This document shows positions 1 to 7,811 of a stretch of DNA of 37,151 bases, in pieces. The notes under the pieces are model-generated. The model was not told where the DNA came from and did not search any database. It worked only from the letters and a program-made list of their open reading frames with translations. Made by a program: the position numbers and the translations under genes. This DNA is from Limivivens faecihominis. Lineage in GTDB: Bacteria > Bacillota > Clostridia > Lachnospirales > Lachnospiraceae. How positions within the stretch are numbered: the stretch's first letter is position 1; each line of letters starts with the position of its first letter. The stretch is from assembly GCF_020686945.1 (NCBI RefSeq), contig NZ_JAJEPR010000034.1, forward strand, positions 1 through 37,151, written 5' to 3'.

Positions 1-141
1 CGCCTCATTCCTCCGCCTTGCAGACTGAAAATTTATCCTGCGTTATTTAGCTGAAAGTCAATGATACAGTACACTAGGAATGTCTGCTTTGCTGACTTAC
101 AGAAAAAATAATTAATTCAATAAAGATAAGGAGAATTCCAA

Positions 142-1683
142 ATGAGTAAGAAACCAACTGTATTAATGATTCTCGACGGTTACGGACTCAACGATAGAGT
201 AGAAGGAAATGCCATAAAACAGGCAAATACTCCGGTCATGGACAAACTGATGGCTGAGTATCCTTATGTAAAAGGTCTGGCAAGCGGAATGGCTGTAGGT
301 CTTCCGGAGGGCCAGATGGGAAACTCTGAGGTAGGTCATCTGAACATGGGTGCAGGCCGCATCGTGTACCAGGAGCTTACCCGTATCACCAAAGAAATCC
401 AGGACGGCGATTTCTTCAAGAATGAAGCCCTTCTTCATGCAGTAAAGAACGCAAAAGAGAACGGAAGCGCTCTTCATCTGTTCGGTCTTCTTTCCGACGG
501 CGGCGTACACAGCCACATCACCCATCTGTTTGGCCTTCTTGAGCTGGCAAAGAAAGAGGGTCTGGAGAAAGTTTATGTACACTGCTTCCTGGACGGCCGT
601 GACACACCGCCCCAGTCCGGTAAAGGTTATGTACAGGAGCTCACTGACAAACTGGCAGAGCTTGGCGTCGGCAAGATCGCTACTGTTATGGGCCGTTACT
701 ATGCAATGGACCGTGATAATCGCTGGGATCGTGTGGAGCGCGCTTACAATGCTATCACCAAAGGCCTGGGCGTTTCCGCAGAGAGCGGCGTAGCAGCTGT
801 ACAGAATTCCTACAACAACGGAAAGAACGATGAGTTTGTAGAGCCGGCTGTTGTCATGGAGAACGGCAAACCGGTAGCAACCGTTCAGGACGGCGATTCC
901 GTGATCTTCTTCAACTTCCGTCCGGACCGTGCAAGAGAGATCACCCGTGCATTCTGCTGTGATGATTTTGACGGCTTTGCAAGAGAGAAGAGAATTCAGA
1001 CTACCTATGTCTGCTTCACCGATTATGACGAGACTATTCCGAACAAAGAGGTGGCTTTCCATAAAGTGGCAATCACCAATACCTTCGGCGAATTCCTGGC
1101 TGCTCATGGCCTGAAACAGGCAAGAATCGCTGAGACCGAGAAATATGCTCATGTTACCTTCTTCTTCAACGGCGGCGTTGAGGAGCCGAATGAGGGTGAG
1201 GATCGTATCCTCGTGAAATCCCCGAAGGTTGCTACCTACGACCTGAAGCCGGAGATGAGCGCACCGGAAGTCTGCGAGAAACTGGTTGGAGCCATCAAAT
1301 CCCAGAAATACGATGTGATCATCATCAACTTTGCAAACCCGGATATGGTAGGTCATACCGGTGTGCAGAAGGCAGCCATCCAGGCCATCGAAGTCGTAGA
1401 CGGCTGCGTAGGCAAGGCGGTAGACGCCATCAAAGAGGTGAACGGCCAGCTCTTCATCTGCGCTGACCACGGTAACGCAGAGCAGCTCATCGACTATGAG
1501 ACCGGCGCACCCTTCACCGCTCATACCACCAACCCGGTTCCCTTCATCCTGGTAAACGCAGATCCCTCCTATACCTTAAGAGAGGGCGGCTGCCTGGCAG
1601 ACATCGCACCGACCCTGATCGAACTCATGGGAATGGAGCAGCCCAAAGAAATGACCGGAAAATCCCTTCTGATCAAAAAATAA
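142..1683 (+). CDS. gpmI: 2,3-bisphosphoglycerate-independent phosphoglycerate mutase
   Basis: Interconverts 3- and 2-phosphoglycerate in glycolysis, in the cytosol, using two metal ions and a phosphoserine intermediate. The 513-residue length is normal for the family. The N-terminal metal motif LDGYGL is followed by the nucleophile in GQMGNSEVGH (Ser62). FLDGRDTPP and MGRYYAMDRDNRWDR are the mutase-domain substrate motifs, and the C-terminal ADHGNAEQ supplies metal ligands. The ATG is preceded by AAGGAGAA at good distance. A hairpin follows the stop, so the gene probably ends a glycolytic transcript that began before the window. Enolase, the next step of the pathway, lies just downstream in a separate unit. 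Identification is secure. Confidence 0.98.
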   Translation: MSKKPTVLMILDGYGLNDRVEGNAIKQANTPVMDKLMAEYPYVKGLASGMAVGLPEGQMGNSEVGHLNMGAGRIVYQELTRITKEIQDGDFFKNEALLHAVKNAKENGSALHLFGLLSDGGVHSHITHLFGLLELAKKEGLEKVYVHCFLDGRDTPPQSGKGYVQELTDKLAELGVGKIATVMGRYYAMDRDNRWDRVERAYNAITKGLGVSAESGVAAVQNSYNNGKNDEFVEPAVVMENGKPVATVQDGDSVIFFNFRPDRAREITRAFCCDDFDGFAREKRIQTTYVCFTDYDETIPNKEVAFHKVAITNTFGEFLAAHGLKQARIAETEKYAHVTFFFNGGVEEPNEGEDRILVKSPKVATYDLKPEMSAPEVCEKLVGAIKSQKYDVIIINFANPDMVGHTGVQKAAIQAIEVVDGCVGKAVDAIKEVNGQLFICADHGNAEQLIDYETGAPFTAHTTNPVPFILVNADPSYTLREGGCLADIAPTLIELMGMEQPKEMTGKSLLIKK

Positions 1684-1699
1684 TAGTTAAAATAGAAAC

Positions 1700-1725
1700 A
1701 GGACTCTTGCAATTGCAGGAGTCCT
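1700..1725 (+). terminator. Hairpin after gpmI
   Basis: The arms AGGACTCTTGCA and TGCAGGAGTCCT form a 12-base stem with one G-U wobble. Only a weak T-rich stretch follows, so termination may be partial. The 3' arm overlaps a promoter for the next genes. Confidence 0.6.
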
Positions 1726-1735
1726 ATTGTATAAT
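1707..1735 (+). promoter_or_regulatory. Putative sigma-A promoter inside the gpmI terminator
   Basis: TTGCAA (1707-1712) and TATAAT (1730-1735) are separated by exactly 17 bases, giving a predicted start near 1742. The -35 box lies in the terminator stem, so terminator and promoter share DNA. It would drive the small gene at 1855 and probably eno. Confidence 0.55.
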
Positions 1736-1741
1736 CTACTC

Positions 1742-1841
1742 AGAAGATGACCGGAAGCAAGTTCCGGTTGCCCTCGGTTGAAAATTAAGAGATAAGAGAT
1801 TTAAGCATCTAACTTTAGGCGGTGGGATGCTTATTTCTTTT
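1742..1841 (+). promoter_or_regulatory. Structured leader, possible attenuator
   Basis: The leader holds a small hairpin (ACCGGAA/TTCCGGT, 1750-1768). A second hairpin (TAAGCATC/GATGCTTA, 1802-1833) is followed at once by TTTCTTTTT, which has the form of an intrinsic terminator. It ends directly before the GGAGGA ribosome site (1842-1847) of the next gene, an arrangement typical of transcription attenuation. I do not recognise a known riboswitch class. Confidence 0.4.
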
Positions 1842-1854
1842 TGGAGGAAAAAAG

Positions 1855-2169
1855 ATGGTTATTGGTATTGTAAGACAGGCGGTCCAATACAAGAAAAAAT
1901 GCGGCACCGAGAGCCCTCTGATATCCGAAGGCGAATACTGCTGTGCCTGCGGCGAAGCACTCCGTATGCTCGGTGAGGACGCTCTTCTGGAGCAGGTAAA
2001 GCCCATGGCTACGGTGAAAGAAGTCAAAGCTCTGGTGCTTCCGGTTTTTGAAAAAGCTCTGGAACAGGCGCCGGAAAATCCCGAAGAAAAAAGACTCCTC
2101 CATCTTCTGATTCACAGCAGAGTGGTGGGAGAAATAACCGACGAAATCCGGGTATTATTTGATTCATGA
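1855..2169 (+). CDS. Small conserved-looking protein of unknown function
   Basis: A 104-residue protein that I do not recognise. An in-frame ATG lies 33 bases upstream, but TTGGAGGAAAAAAG immediately before 1855 marks this ATG as the start. The protein has a CCACGEAL segment near residue 30, which could be a cysteine pair for metal or redox use. The rest is mostly helical and acidic, with no signal peptide or membrane helix. It sits between a possible attenuator and enolase, 36 bases before eno, so the two are probably co-transcribed. Coding status is supported by the ribosome site and by GC-rich codon use like its neighbours; the function is unknown. Confidence 0.75.
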   Translation: MVIGIVRQAVQYKKKCGTESPLISEGEYCCACGEALRMLGEDALLEQVKPMATVKEVKALVLPVFEKALEQAPENPEEKRLLHLLIHSRVVGEITDEIRVLFDS

Positions 2170-2172
2170 CAG

Positions 2173-2204
2173 GACACACTATCCGCAAGGAGGTGTGTCA
2201 TTTT
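2173..2204 (+). promoter_or_regulatory. Hairpin overlapping the eno ribosome binding site
   Basis: GACACAC (2173-2179) pairs perfectly with GTGTGTC (2193-2199), and ATTTTTATG follows. The AAGGAGGTG ribosome site of eno lies in the loop and the 3' arm. The element could damp translation initiation or act as a weak terminator before the start codon. Confidence 0.4.
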
Positions 2205-2205
2205 T

Positions 2206-3516
2206 ATGCATCAGTATTCAGAGATCCTGGATGTATACGCAAGAGAAATCCTGGATTCCCGGGGAAATCCCACTGTGGAGGTGGAAGTCCTGACGGAGGA
2301 CGGCACTGTGGGCCGGGCGTCCGTGCCGTCGGGAGCCAGCACCGGCCAGTATGAGGCGGTGGAGCTTCGGGACGGAGGAGAACGGTACGGAGGAAAAGGC
2401 GTGCAGAACGCCGTGGAACACGTCAACACGATCCTGGCAGACTGCATCATCGGCGAAAATATTTACCAGCAGGCAGAGATCGATCGGAAACTGATACGGG
2501 CGGACGGGAGCGAAAACAAAAGCCGCCTGGGAGCCAATGCAATTTTGGGTGTTTCCATGGCCGTGGCCCATGCGGCGGCAAAATCCCTCGAAATCCCCCT
2601 CTTTCGCTATCTCGGAGGCTCCCAGGCCCTGCGCCTTCCGGTACCGATGTTCAACGTCATCAACGGAGGCTGCCACACCCGGAGCGCCCTGGATTTTCAG
2701 GAATTTATGCTGATGCCCGTCCAGGCGGAAAGCTTCAGCGAAGGCTTACGGATGGCAGTGGAGATCTATCATCAGCTTCGGAAACTTCTTGATGAAGCAG
2801 GTCTTTCCGTGGCTGTGGGAGACGAGGGCGGTTTTGCACCGGATCTATCCGGGGCGGAGGAAGCCTTCGACTATCTGAACCGGGCTGTAAAAGCGGCGGG
2901 CTATGTGCCCGGCGAGGAAATCCGCTTTGCCATGGATGCAGCAGCCAGCGAGCTTTGGGACGAGACGCGCGGCGCCTATTATTTTCCGGGGGAAAGCCGG
3001 ATGAAAGGCAAAGAGATCCTGCGGGATACCGAGGAAATGATCCGTTATTATCAGACGCTGTCGGAAGGATTCGCCCTCTGGTCCATTGAAGACGGCCTGG
3101 ATGAAAATGACTGGGAAGGCTGGGGGCACTTAAGCGCCGCTCTCGGAAAAAATCTCCAGCTGGTGGGAGACGATCTCTTTGTCACCAACGCCAAGCGGCT
3201 GAAAAAGGGCATCCGTCTGGGAGCAGCCAACGCGGTTCTCGTGAAAGTCAACCAGATCGGCACCCTCACGGAAGCCTTTGAGACCATGGAACTTGCAGGA
3301 AAAAACGGTTACCGTTTCGTGGTTTCCCACCGCTCCGGAGAAACCGAAGATACCACCATCGCAGATATCGCCGTGGCCTCCGGAGCAGGCCAGATCAAGA
3401 CCGGAGCACCCTGCCGCGGCGAACGGACGGCGAAGTACAATCGTCTTCTCCGGATCGAAGATTTCCTTGGAGGCATGGCAAAGTACGGGGTTGACAATCT
3501 ATCCTTCCTATGCTAA
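2206..3516 (+). CDS. eno: Enolase (phosphopyruvate hydratase)
   Basis: Converts 2-phosphoglycerate to phosphoenolpyruvate with magnesium. At 436 residues it has family length. Seen in order are LDSRGNPTVEVEV, PSGASTG, the DFQEF segment with the conserved Glu166, SIEDGLDE, GDDLF, KVNQIGT with the catalytic lysine, and SHRSGETEDTTIADIAV. The ATG follows a strong AAGGAGGTG. The protein is somewhat divergent. The catalytic loop reads GGCHTRSALDFQEF rather than the usual GGAHADN form, though His157 is kept, and the C-terminal region reads GAPCRGERTAKYN rather than the usual GSxxRxxRxAKYN. All core residues are present, so activity is expected. secG follows 32 bases later. Confidence 0.96.
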   Translation: MHQYSEILDVYAREILDSRGNPTVEVEVLTEDGTVGRASVPSGASTGQYEAVELRDGGERYGGKGVQNAVEHVNTILADCIIGENIYQQAEIDRKLIRADGSENKSRLGANAILGVSMAVAHAAAKSLEIPLFRYLGGSQALRLPVPMFNVINGGCHTRSALDFQEFMLMPVQAESFSEGLRMAVEIYHQLRKLLDEAGLSVAVGDEGGFAPDLSGAEEAFDYLNRAVKAAGYVPGEEIRFAMDAAASELWDETRGAYYFPGESRMKGKEILRDTEEMIRYYQTLSEGFALWSIEDGLDENDWEGWGHLSAALGKNLQLVGDDLFVTNAKRLKKGIRLGAANAVLVKVNQIGTLTEAFETMELAGKNGYRFVVSHRSGETEDTTIADIAVASGAGQIKTGAPCRGERTAKYNRLLRIEDFLGGMAKYGVDNLSFLC

Positions 3517-3548
3517 ACTGAACATGTTTGGTATAGGAGGTGTGACTC

Positions 3549-3785
3549 GTGGCAGTATTAAGAACTATTTTAACGGTTATCTTTGTTATTATCTGCATTG
3601 CTCTGACCGTTCTCGTATTGATGCAGGAAGGAAAATCTCAGGGACTGGGAAGTATCAGCGGTATGGCAGATACCTACTGGGGAAAGAATAAAGGACGTTC
3701 CATGGAAGGTGCGCTGGTTAAGATCACCACCGGACTGGCAGTTGGCTTTATGGTACTGGCTGTTGTCCTGAACCTGAATTTCTAA
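3549..3785 (+). CDS. secG: Preprotein translocase subunit SecG
   Basis: Small membrane subunit of the SecYEG channel that aids protein export. The 78 residues hold two membrane helices (about 5-25 and 55-76) joined by a loop with LMQEGKSQGLGSISG, the family hallmark. The start is GTG, with TAGGAGGTG just upstream. The gene lies between eno and rnr, a common clostridial order (secG-rnr-smpB-ssrA). A strong terminator follows. Confidence 0.95.
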   Translation: MAVLRTILTVIFVIICIALTVLVLMQEGKSQGLGSISGMADTYWGKNKGRSMEGALVKITTGLAVGFMVLAVVLNLNF

Positions 3786-3797
3786 ATCTAGGATGTG

Positions 3798-3831
3798 AAG
3801 CACTCTTGCAGTATTGCGAGGGTGCTTTTTT
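3798..3831 (+). terminator. Intrinsic terminator after secG
   Basis: AAGCACTCTTGCA pairs with TGCGAGGGTGCTT (two G-U wobbles) and is followed by a T run. It should end the eno-secG transcript. Confidence 0.85.
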
Positions 3832-3856
3832 ACCATATAGGGACAGGAGACCATAG

Positions 3857-5986
3857 ATGGAAAAAGAACAGTTTGAACGACGGAAAAAAGTAATCAACGA
3901 CCTGATGCATGACAAGACCTATGTGCCCATGAAGATCAAGGAGCTGGCCATGGTTCTGGGCGTGAGCCGGGAGAAAAGAGGCGAGCTGGAGGCGGTTCTC
4001 GATGAGCTGGTCAGCGAAGGAAAGATCGAAGTTTCCAAACGGGGCAAATATCAGATCGCCAAGAGCCATCTCCTCACAGGAAAATATACAGCTCATGTGA
4101 AAGGCTTCGGTTTTGTGGAAATCGAAGGTCAGGAAGAAGACATTTTTATCCCCGAAGAGAGCAGCGGCGGCGCTTTCGAGGGAGATACCGTACAGGTGGC
4201 AGTAACGCCGGGCCGTACGGGCAGAAGAAGAGAAGGAAAGATCGTCCGGGTGCTGGAGCGTGGCATTAACGAGCTCATCGGTACCTACCAGCAGTCGAAG
4301 AATTACGGCTTTGTGGTGCCGGACAATCTCAAATTTTCCCGGGATATTTTTATCCCCATTGAAAAATCAAAAGGAGCGGTAAACGGCCACAAGGTTCTGG
4401 TAAAGCTCGTAAGCTACGGCGATCAGAACCGGAATCCGGAGGGAGAAGTGGTGAAAATCATCGGCCACATCAACGATCCCGGCGTGGATATTCTCTCTGT
4501 GGTCTACGCTCACGACCTTCCCCAGGAGTTCCCCGAGCGGGTCTTAAACCAGGCGGAACGCATGAATGTGCCGGTTTCCGAGGCAGATACCTTCGGACGG
4601 ACCGATCTTCGGGATCTTCTCATGGTAACGATCGACGGCGAGGATGCGAAAGATCTGGACGATGCCGTTTCCCTCACAAAGGATGAAAATGGCTGGCATC
4701 TGGGCGTTCATATCGCGGATGTGGCCAATTATGTCCAGGAAAACAGCGCGCTGGACCGGGAGGCCCTGAAACGGGGCACCAGCGTTTATCTGGCAGACCG
4801 GGTGATTCCCATGCTGCCCCATGCCCTCTCCAACGGGATCTGCTCTCTCAATGAAGGGCTGGACCGGCTGGCCTTGAGCTGTCTTATGGATATTGATGAA
4901 AAAGGCCAGGTGACAGGCCATCAGATCGTGGAGAGTGTGATCCGCACGAACCATCGCATGAGCTACACCCAGGTGAAAAAGATCCTGGCGGACGAGGACC
5001 AAGACCTTGCGGAGGCTTACGCAGATGTTGTTCCCATGCTGAAGGAGATGAACGTACTGGCAAAGCTTCTCCGGGAGCACAGAAGAAAACGGGGTTCCAT
5101 TGACTTTGATTTCCCGGAGGCGAAGATCCATCTGGACGAAAACGGTCATCCCACAGAGATCCTTCCCTATGACCGGAACGACGCCACGAAGCTCATCGAA
5201 GATTTTATGCTCATTGCGAACGAGACCGTGGCGGAGGATTTTTACTGGCAGGAGATTCCCTTCCTCTACCGGGTGCATGAGACGCCGGACCCGGAGAAAA
5301 TCCAGAGTCTCCAGCGCTTCATCCAGAATTTCGGCTACTACATCAAAGGCGACCGGGAGGAGATTCATCCCAAAGAACTCCAGAAGCTTCTGGCAAAAAT
5401 CGCCGATTCCCCCGAGGAGGATCTGATCAGCCGCCTGACTCTCCGCAGTATGAAACGGGCCAAATACAGCCCTGACTGTACGGGCCACTTCGGCCTGGCG
5501 TCCCGTTATTACTGCCATTTCACCTCTCCCATCCGCCGCTATCCGGATCTTCAGATCCACCGGATTATCAAGGAGACCCTCCGGGGCCGTATGGGAGAGG
5601 AGCGGAGAAATCATTACGAGGAGATTCTTCCCACAGTGGCAGAGAAGACCAGTGAGGCCGAGCGCCGGGCGGACGAATCCGAACGGGAGACACTGAAGCT
5701 CAAGAAAGCCGAGTATATGGAAGACCATATCGGTGAAGAATTTGACGGTGTGATCTCCGGCATCACCAACTGGGGTATCTATGTGGAGCTTCCCAACACC
5801 GTGGAAGGCCTGATCCATGTATCCCGTCTCTACGACGACCGCTATTATTATAAGGAAGATACGATGGAAATGTATGGTGTGGACACAGGAAGAGTCTTCA
5901 AACTGGGCCAGCCCCTCCGGGTGCGGGTGGCCGATGCCAGCAAGGAAGAGCGGACCGTTGATTTTGAACTTGCGTATGAAGAGTAA
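3857..5986 (+). CDS. rnr: Ribonuclease R
   Basis: Processive 3'-5' exoribonuclease that degrades structured RNA and, with SmpB/tmRNA, the non-stop mRNAs on stalled ribosomes. The 709 residues show an N-terminal helix-turn-helix-like region, two cold-shock domains (GKYTAHVKGFGFVEI and SKNYGFVVPDN), and the RNB catalytic domain with DGEDAKDLDDAV at 260-271, whose aspartates bind magnesium. HFTSPIRRYPDLQIHR follows, and an S1 domain (EEFDGVISGITNWGIYVEL) ends the protein. The start ATG follows CAGGAGA. smpB begins 12 bases after the stop, so the two are co-transcribed and work in the same rescue pathway. Confidence 0.98.
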   Translation: MEKEQFERRKKVINDLMHDKTYVPMKIKELAMVLGVSREKRGELEAVLDELVSEGKIEVSKRGKYQIAKSHLLTGKYTAHVKGFGFVEIEGQEEDIFIPEESSGGAFEGDTVQVAVTPGRTGRRREGKIVRVLERGINELIGTYQQSKNYGFVVPDNLKFSRDIFIPIEKSKGAVNGHKVLVKLVSYGDQNRNPEGEVVKIIGHINDPGVDILSVVYAHDLPQEFPERVLNQAERMNVPVSEADTFGRTDLRDLLMVTIDGEDAKDLDDAVSLTKDENGWHLGVHIADVANYVQENSALDREALKRGTSVYLADRVIPMLPHALSNGICSLNEGLDRLALSCLMDIDEKGQVTGHQIVESVIRTNHRMSYTQVKKILADEDQDLAEAYADVVPMLKEMNVLAKLLREHRRKRGSIDFDFPEAKIHLDENGHPTEILPYDRNDATKLIEDFMLIANETVAEDFYWQEIPFLYRVHETPDPEKIQSLQRFIQNFGYYIKGDREEIHPKELQKLLAKIADSPEEDLISRLTLRSMKRAKYSPDCTGHFGLASRYYCHFTSPIRRYPDLQIHRIIKETLRGRMGEERRNHYEEILPTVAEKTSEAERRADESERETLKLKKAEYMEDHIGEEFDGVISGITNWGIYVELPNTVEGLIHVSRLYDDRYYYKEDTMEMYGVDTGRVFKLGQPLRVRVADASKEERTVDFELAYEE

Positions 5987-5998
5987 AGGGAGAGAAAA

Positions 5999-6466
5999 AT
6001 GGGAAAGACAAGTATAAAACTCATCGCGAACAACAAAAAAGCCTATCATGACTTCTTTATTGAAGATACCTTTGAGGCCGGCATTTCCCTTCACGGTACG
6101 GAGGTAAAATCCCTTCGTATGGGAAAATGCAGCATCAAGGAAGCCTTCGTCCGGATTGAAAACGGCGAAGTCTTCGTTTACGGCATGCATATCAGCCCCT
6201 ATGAGAAAGGAAACATCTTCAACAAAGACCCGCTGCGCGTGAAAAAACTTCTCATGCACCGCTATGAGATCAACAAACTGATGGGAAAAATCAAAGAAAA
6301 AGGCCTCACCCTGGTGCCGCTGAAAGTCTATTTCAAAGGCAGCCTGGTGAAAGTGGAGATCGGCCTCGCCCGTGGTAAAAAGCTCTACGACAAGCGGGAA
6401 GACATCGCCAAGAAGGACCAGAGAAGAGAGGCGGAGAAAGAATTTAAGATCCGCAACCTTCGTTAA
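5999..6466 (+). CDS. smpB: SsrA-binding protein SmpB
   Basis: Binds tmRNA and carries it to stalled ribosomes for trans-translation. The 155 residues match the family length. Conserved segments are NKKAYHDFFIEDTFEAGISL, GTEVKSLRMGKCSIKEAFV, the GLTLVPLKVYFK region, and the basic C-terminal tail KKLYDKREDIAKKDQRREAEK, which reads the empty mRNA channel. The ATG follows AGGGAGAG. The gene sits between rnr and ssrA, its functional partners. Confidence 0.98.
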   Translation: MGKTSIKLIANNKKAYHDFFIEDTFEAGISLHGTEVKSLRMGKCSIKEAFVRIENGEVFVYGMHISPYEKGNIFNKDPLRVKKLLMHRYEINKLMGKIKEKGLTLVPLKVYFKGSLVKVEIGLARGKKLYDKREDIAKKDQRREAEKEFKIRNLR

Positions 6467-6485
6467 TCGATCAGGAGGAATGCAT

Positions 6486-6734
6486 ATGCGTCTTGATAAA
6501 GCACAGGACTTATTAAAACGGCACAGCTGTGAGTTCTCCTACACGGAGGAAGACGGCCTGGGAAGCATCGATCTCATCTACCGGGGCGTCAGCTACTACA
6601 TCTGGGAATTCGCCGATGGAGAAGAAAAAGGTGTGGAGACCAACTTAAGAAGCGGCGGCCGCAGCGAAGACCTGACAGGAGAGGATTACGAAGAAAAACT
6701 CCTGGAGCTTCTAAAATGGAGATTGGCCTCCTGA
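6486..6734 (+). CDS. Small hypothetical protein between smpB and ssrA
   Basis: An 82-residue acidic protein of unknown function. The ATG has a very strong AGGAGGAATGCAT leader, 19 bases after smpB, so it is the last gene of the rnr operon. Visible features are an N-terminal helix (RLDKAQDLLKRHSCEF), a beta-rich middle (GSIDLIYRGVSYYIWEFAD) and a C-terminal helix with EEKLLELLKWRL. There are no membrane segments. The compact alpha-beta pattern suggests a folded protein, but I recognise no family. Confidence 0.8.
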   Translation: MRLDKAQDLLKRHSCEFSYTEEDGLGSIDLIYRGVSYYIWEFADGEEKGVETNLRSGGRSEDLTGEDYEEKLLELLKWRLAS

Positions 6735-6813
6735 TTCCATAAGCAAGGGGGCTCGAACTCCTTACTTCCGAAACAGGAATGCAAAGAAATAATTGATAAT
6801 CCACAGAAAAAAC

Positions 6814-6842
6814 TTGACAGGGATTAAAATATCGTATATACT
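6814..6842 (+). promoter_or_regulatory. Promoter of ssrA (tmRNA)
   Basis: A perfect TTGACA (6814-6819), a 17-base spacer and TATACT (6837-6842) predict a start near 6849. The roughly 40 bases before the mature 5' end would be removed by RNase P. Confidence 0.85.
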
Positions 6843-6887
6843 ATATGCATGTTTGCGAACCAGCATAGATCAGAGAGATCACAACCC

Positions 6888-7231
6888 GGGGTTGTACTGG
6901 TTTCGACGGGGATTTTGAAGTTGGGGAAGCCATCCGCGGGCCGGGACCGCGCAGTAAACCGGAACTTAAAATTAAACGCAAACGATAATTACGCGTTAGC
7001 AGCGTAATGCTGCTCGTCGGCCTCGGGCTGCTCACCACCTGAGTCACCGGCGTCAAATCGGTGAGGCACTTTTTTCCCAAAGCTTTGCGGGATAAAAAGA
7101 ACCTATGAAGCTACTAAAGTCAGCAGCCTGTCATTTGGCGTCTGATGGAGGGAATGTCAAAGAAATGACTGTGATGGGAGATGCCGCAATGGAGAGGTTT
7201 TCGGACAGGGGTTCGATTCCCCTCAGCTCCA
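6888..7231 (+). ncRNA. ssrA: Transfer-messenger RNA (one-piece tmRNA)
   Basis: Acts as both tRNA and mRNA to free stalled ribosomes and tag the unfinished protein for degradation. The 5' end GGGGTTG pairs with CAGCTCC near the 3' end to form the acceptor stem. ACTGGTTTCGACGGGG is the conserved 5' domain, and GGTTCGATTCCCC forms the T arm. The discriminator A is at 7231; a complete CCA end is not encoded and would be added enzymatically. The tag frame lies at 6978-7007. It stands right after rnr-smpB, with its own promoter and terminator. Confidence 0.97.
6978..7007 (+). other. tmRNA tag-peptide reading frame
   Basis: From the resume codon GCA the frame reads ANDNYALAA and then TAA. The ALAA end is the degron recognised by ClpXP-type proteases in the known tmRNA systems. 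Confidence 0.92.
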
Positions 7232-7246
7232 TAAAGCAGAGCAAAG

Positions 7247-7290
7247 AAAGGCCGCAGTACAGAAAACAGATTTTTCGTACTGCGGCCTTT
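7247..7290 (+). terminator. Terminator between ssrA and a convergent gene
   Basis: A perfect 14-base stem, AAAGGCCGCAGTAC / GTACTGCGGCCTTT, with a 16-base loop. It is symmetric enough to serve both ssrA and the convergent minus-strand gene. Confidence 0.85.
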
Positions 7291-7303
7291 GCTATATCTT
7301 GCT

Positions 7304-7600
7304 TTACAGTGCTTTGGGCAGTAATCCCTGACCTTGCAGGACAACCACAATGGTTTCAGCTGTATCCTGCAGCTTTCGGATATCCGTCCGGATTCCACGC
7401 TCCATCAGTTTCATGTCAAGAGCCAGATCATCTACTTTTTTGCGGGTGATATCACATTTCATATTTATGGCATCCAGTCTCTCGCTGATATCACACTGAG
7501 CAATTTTCATCTCATCCTGTGTGGCTTTCATCTCATTTTGAGCCGTTTTCAACTCTTTTACCTCATTGAGCAGCTGCTCGAGTAATTCACGTTCTGTCAT
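7304..7600 (-). CDS. Small coiled-coil protein, unknown function
   Basis: A 98-residue protein made almost wholly of heptad repeats, with TAQNEMK, ATQDEMK and IAQCDIS in sequence, so a long coiled coil is expected. There is no signal peptide or membrane helix; the C-terminal end (TIVVVLQGQGLLPKAL) is hydrophobic. The start is supported by AAAGGAGG upstream on the minus strand. It stands alone and converges on ssrA, sharing the terminator at 7247-7290. Short coiled-coil proteins of this kind are common in Clostridia, but I can assign no function. Confidence 0.8.
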   Translation of the reverse strand: MTERELLEQLLNEVKELKTAQNEMKATQDEMKIAQCDISERLDAINMKCDITRKKVDDLALDMKLMERGIRTDIRKLQDTAETIVVVLQGQGLLPKAL

Positions 7601-7811
7601 TCAAAAACCTCCTTTGTGCGGATTTCCATGTTTCTATGTGTTCATTCTACCATGGTACGCAGAGGCTGTCCAGTAAAATATGAAATAAAAATTTGCAAAA
7701 GCAGACAAAAACAAAATCCCATGGAAAGTTCTATAGATTTGTGATAGCATAAAGCAGATGCCTTTTTAAGTATGGCACCAGGACAAATGAAAAAGTAAGG
7801 AGAGACCCAAG

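Noticed and set aside
163..1524. A 453-codon open frame on the minus strand
   Set aside because: It is wholly antisense to gpmI, which has full family motifs; the frame is a by-product of its codon use.
4544..6259. A 571-codon open frame on the minus strand
   Set aside because: Antisense to rnr and smpB, with no recognisable motifs; a shadow of GC-rich codons.
7200..7231. tRNA-like T arm
   Set aside because: It is the 3' domain of tmRNA, not a separate tRNA; no other tRNA was seen in the window.
7105..7449. A 114-codon plus-strand frame over the tmRNA 3' half
   Set aside because: It covers the tmRNA tRNA-like domain and the terminator and runs antisense to the coiled-coil gene.
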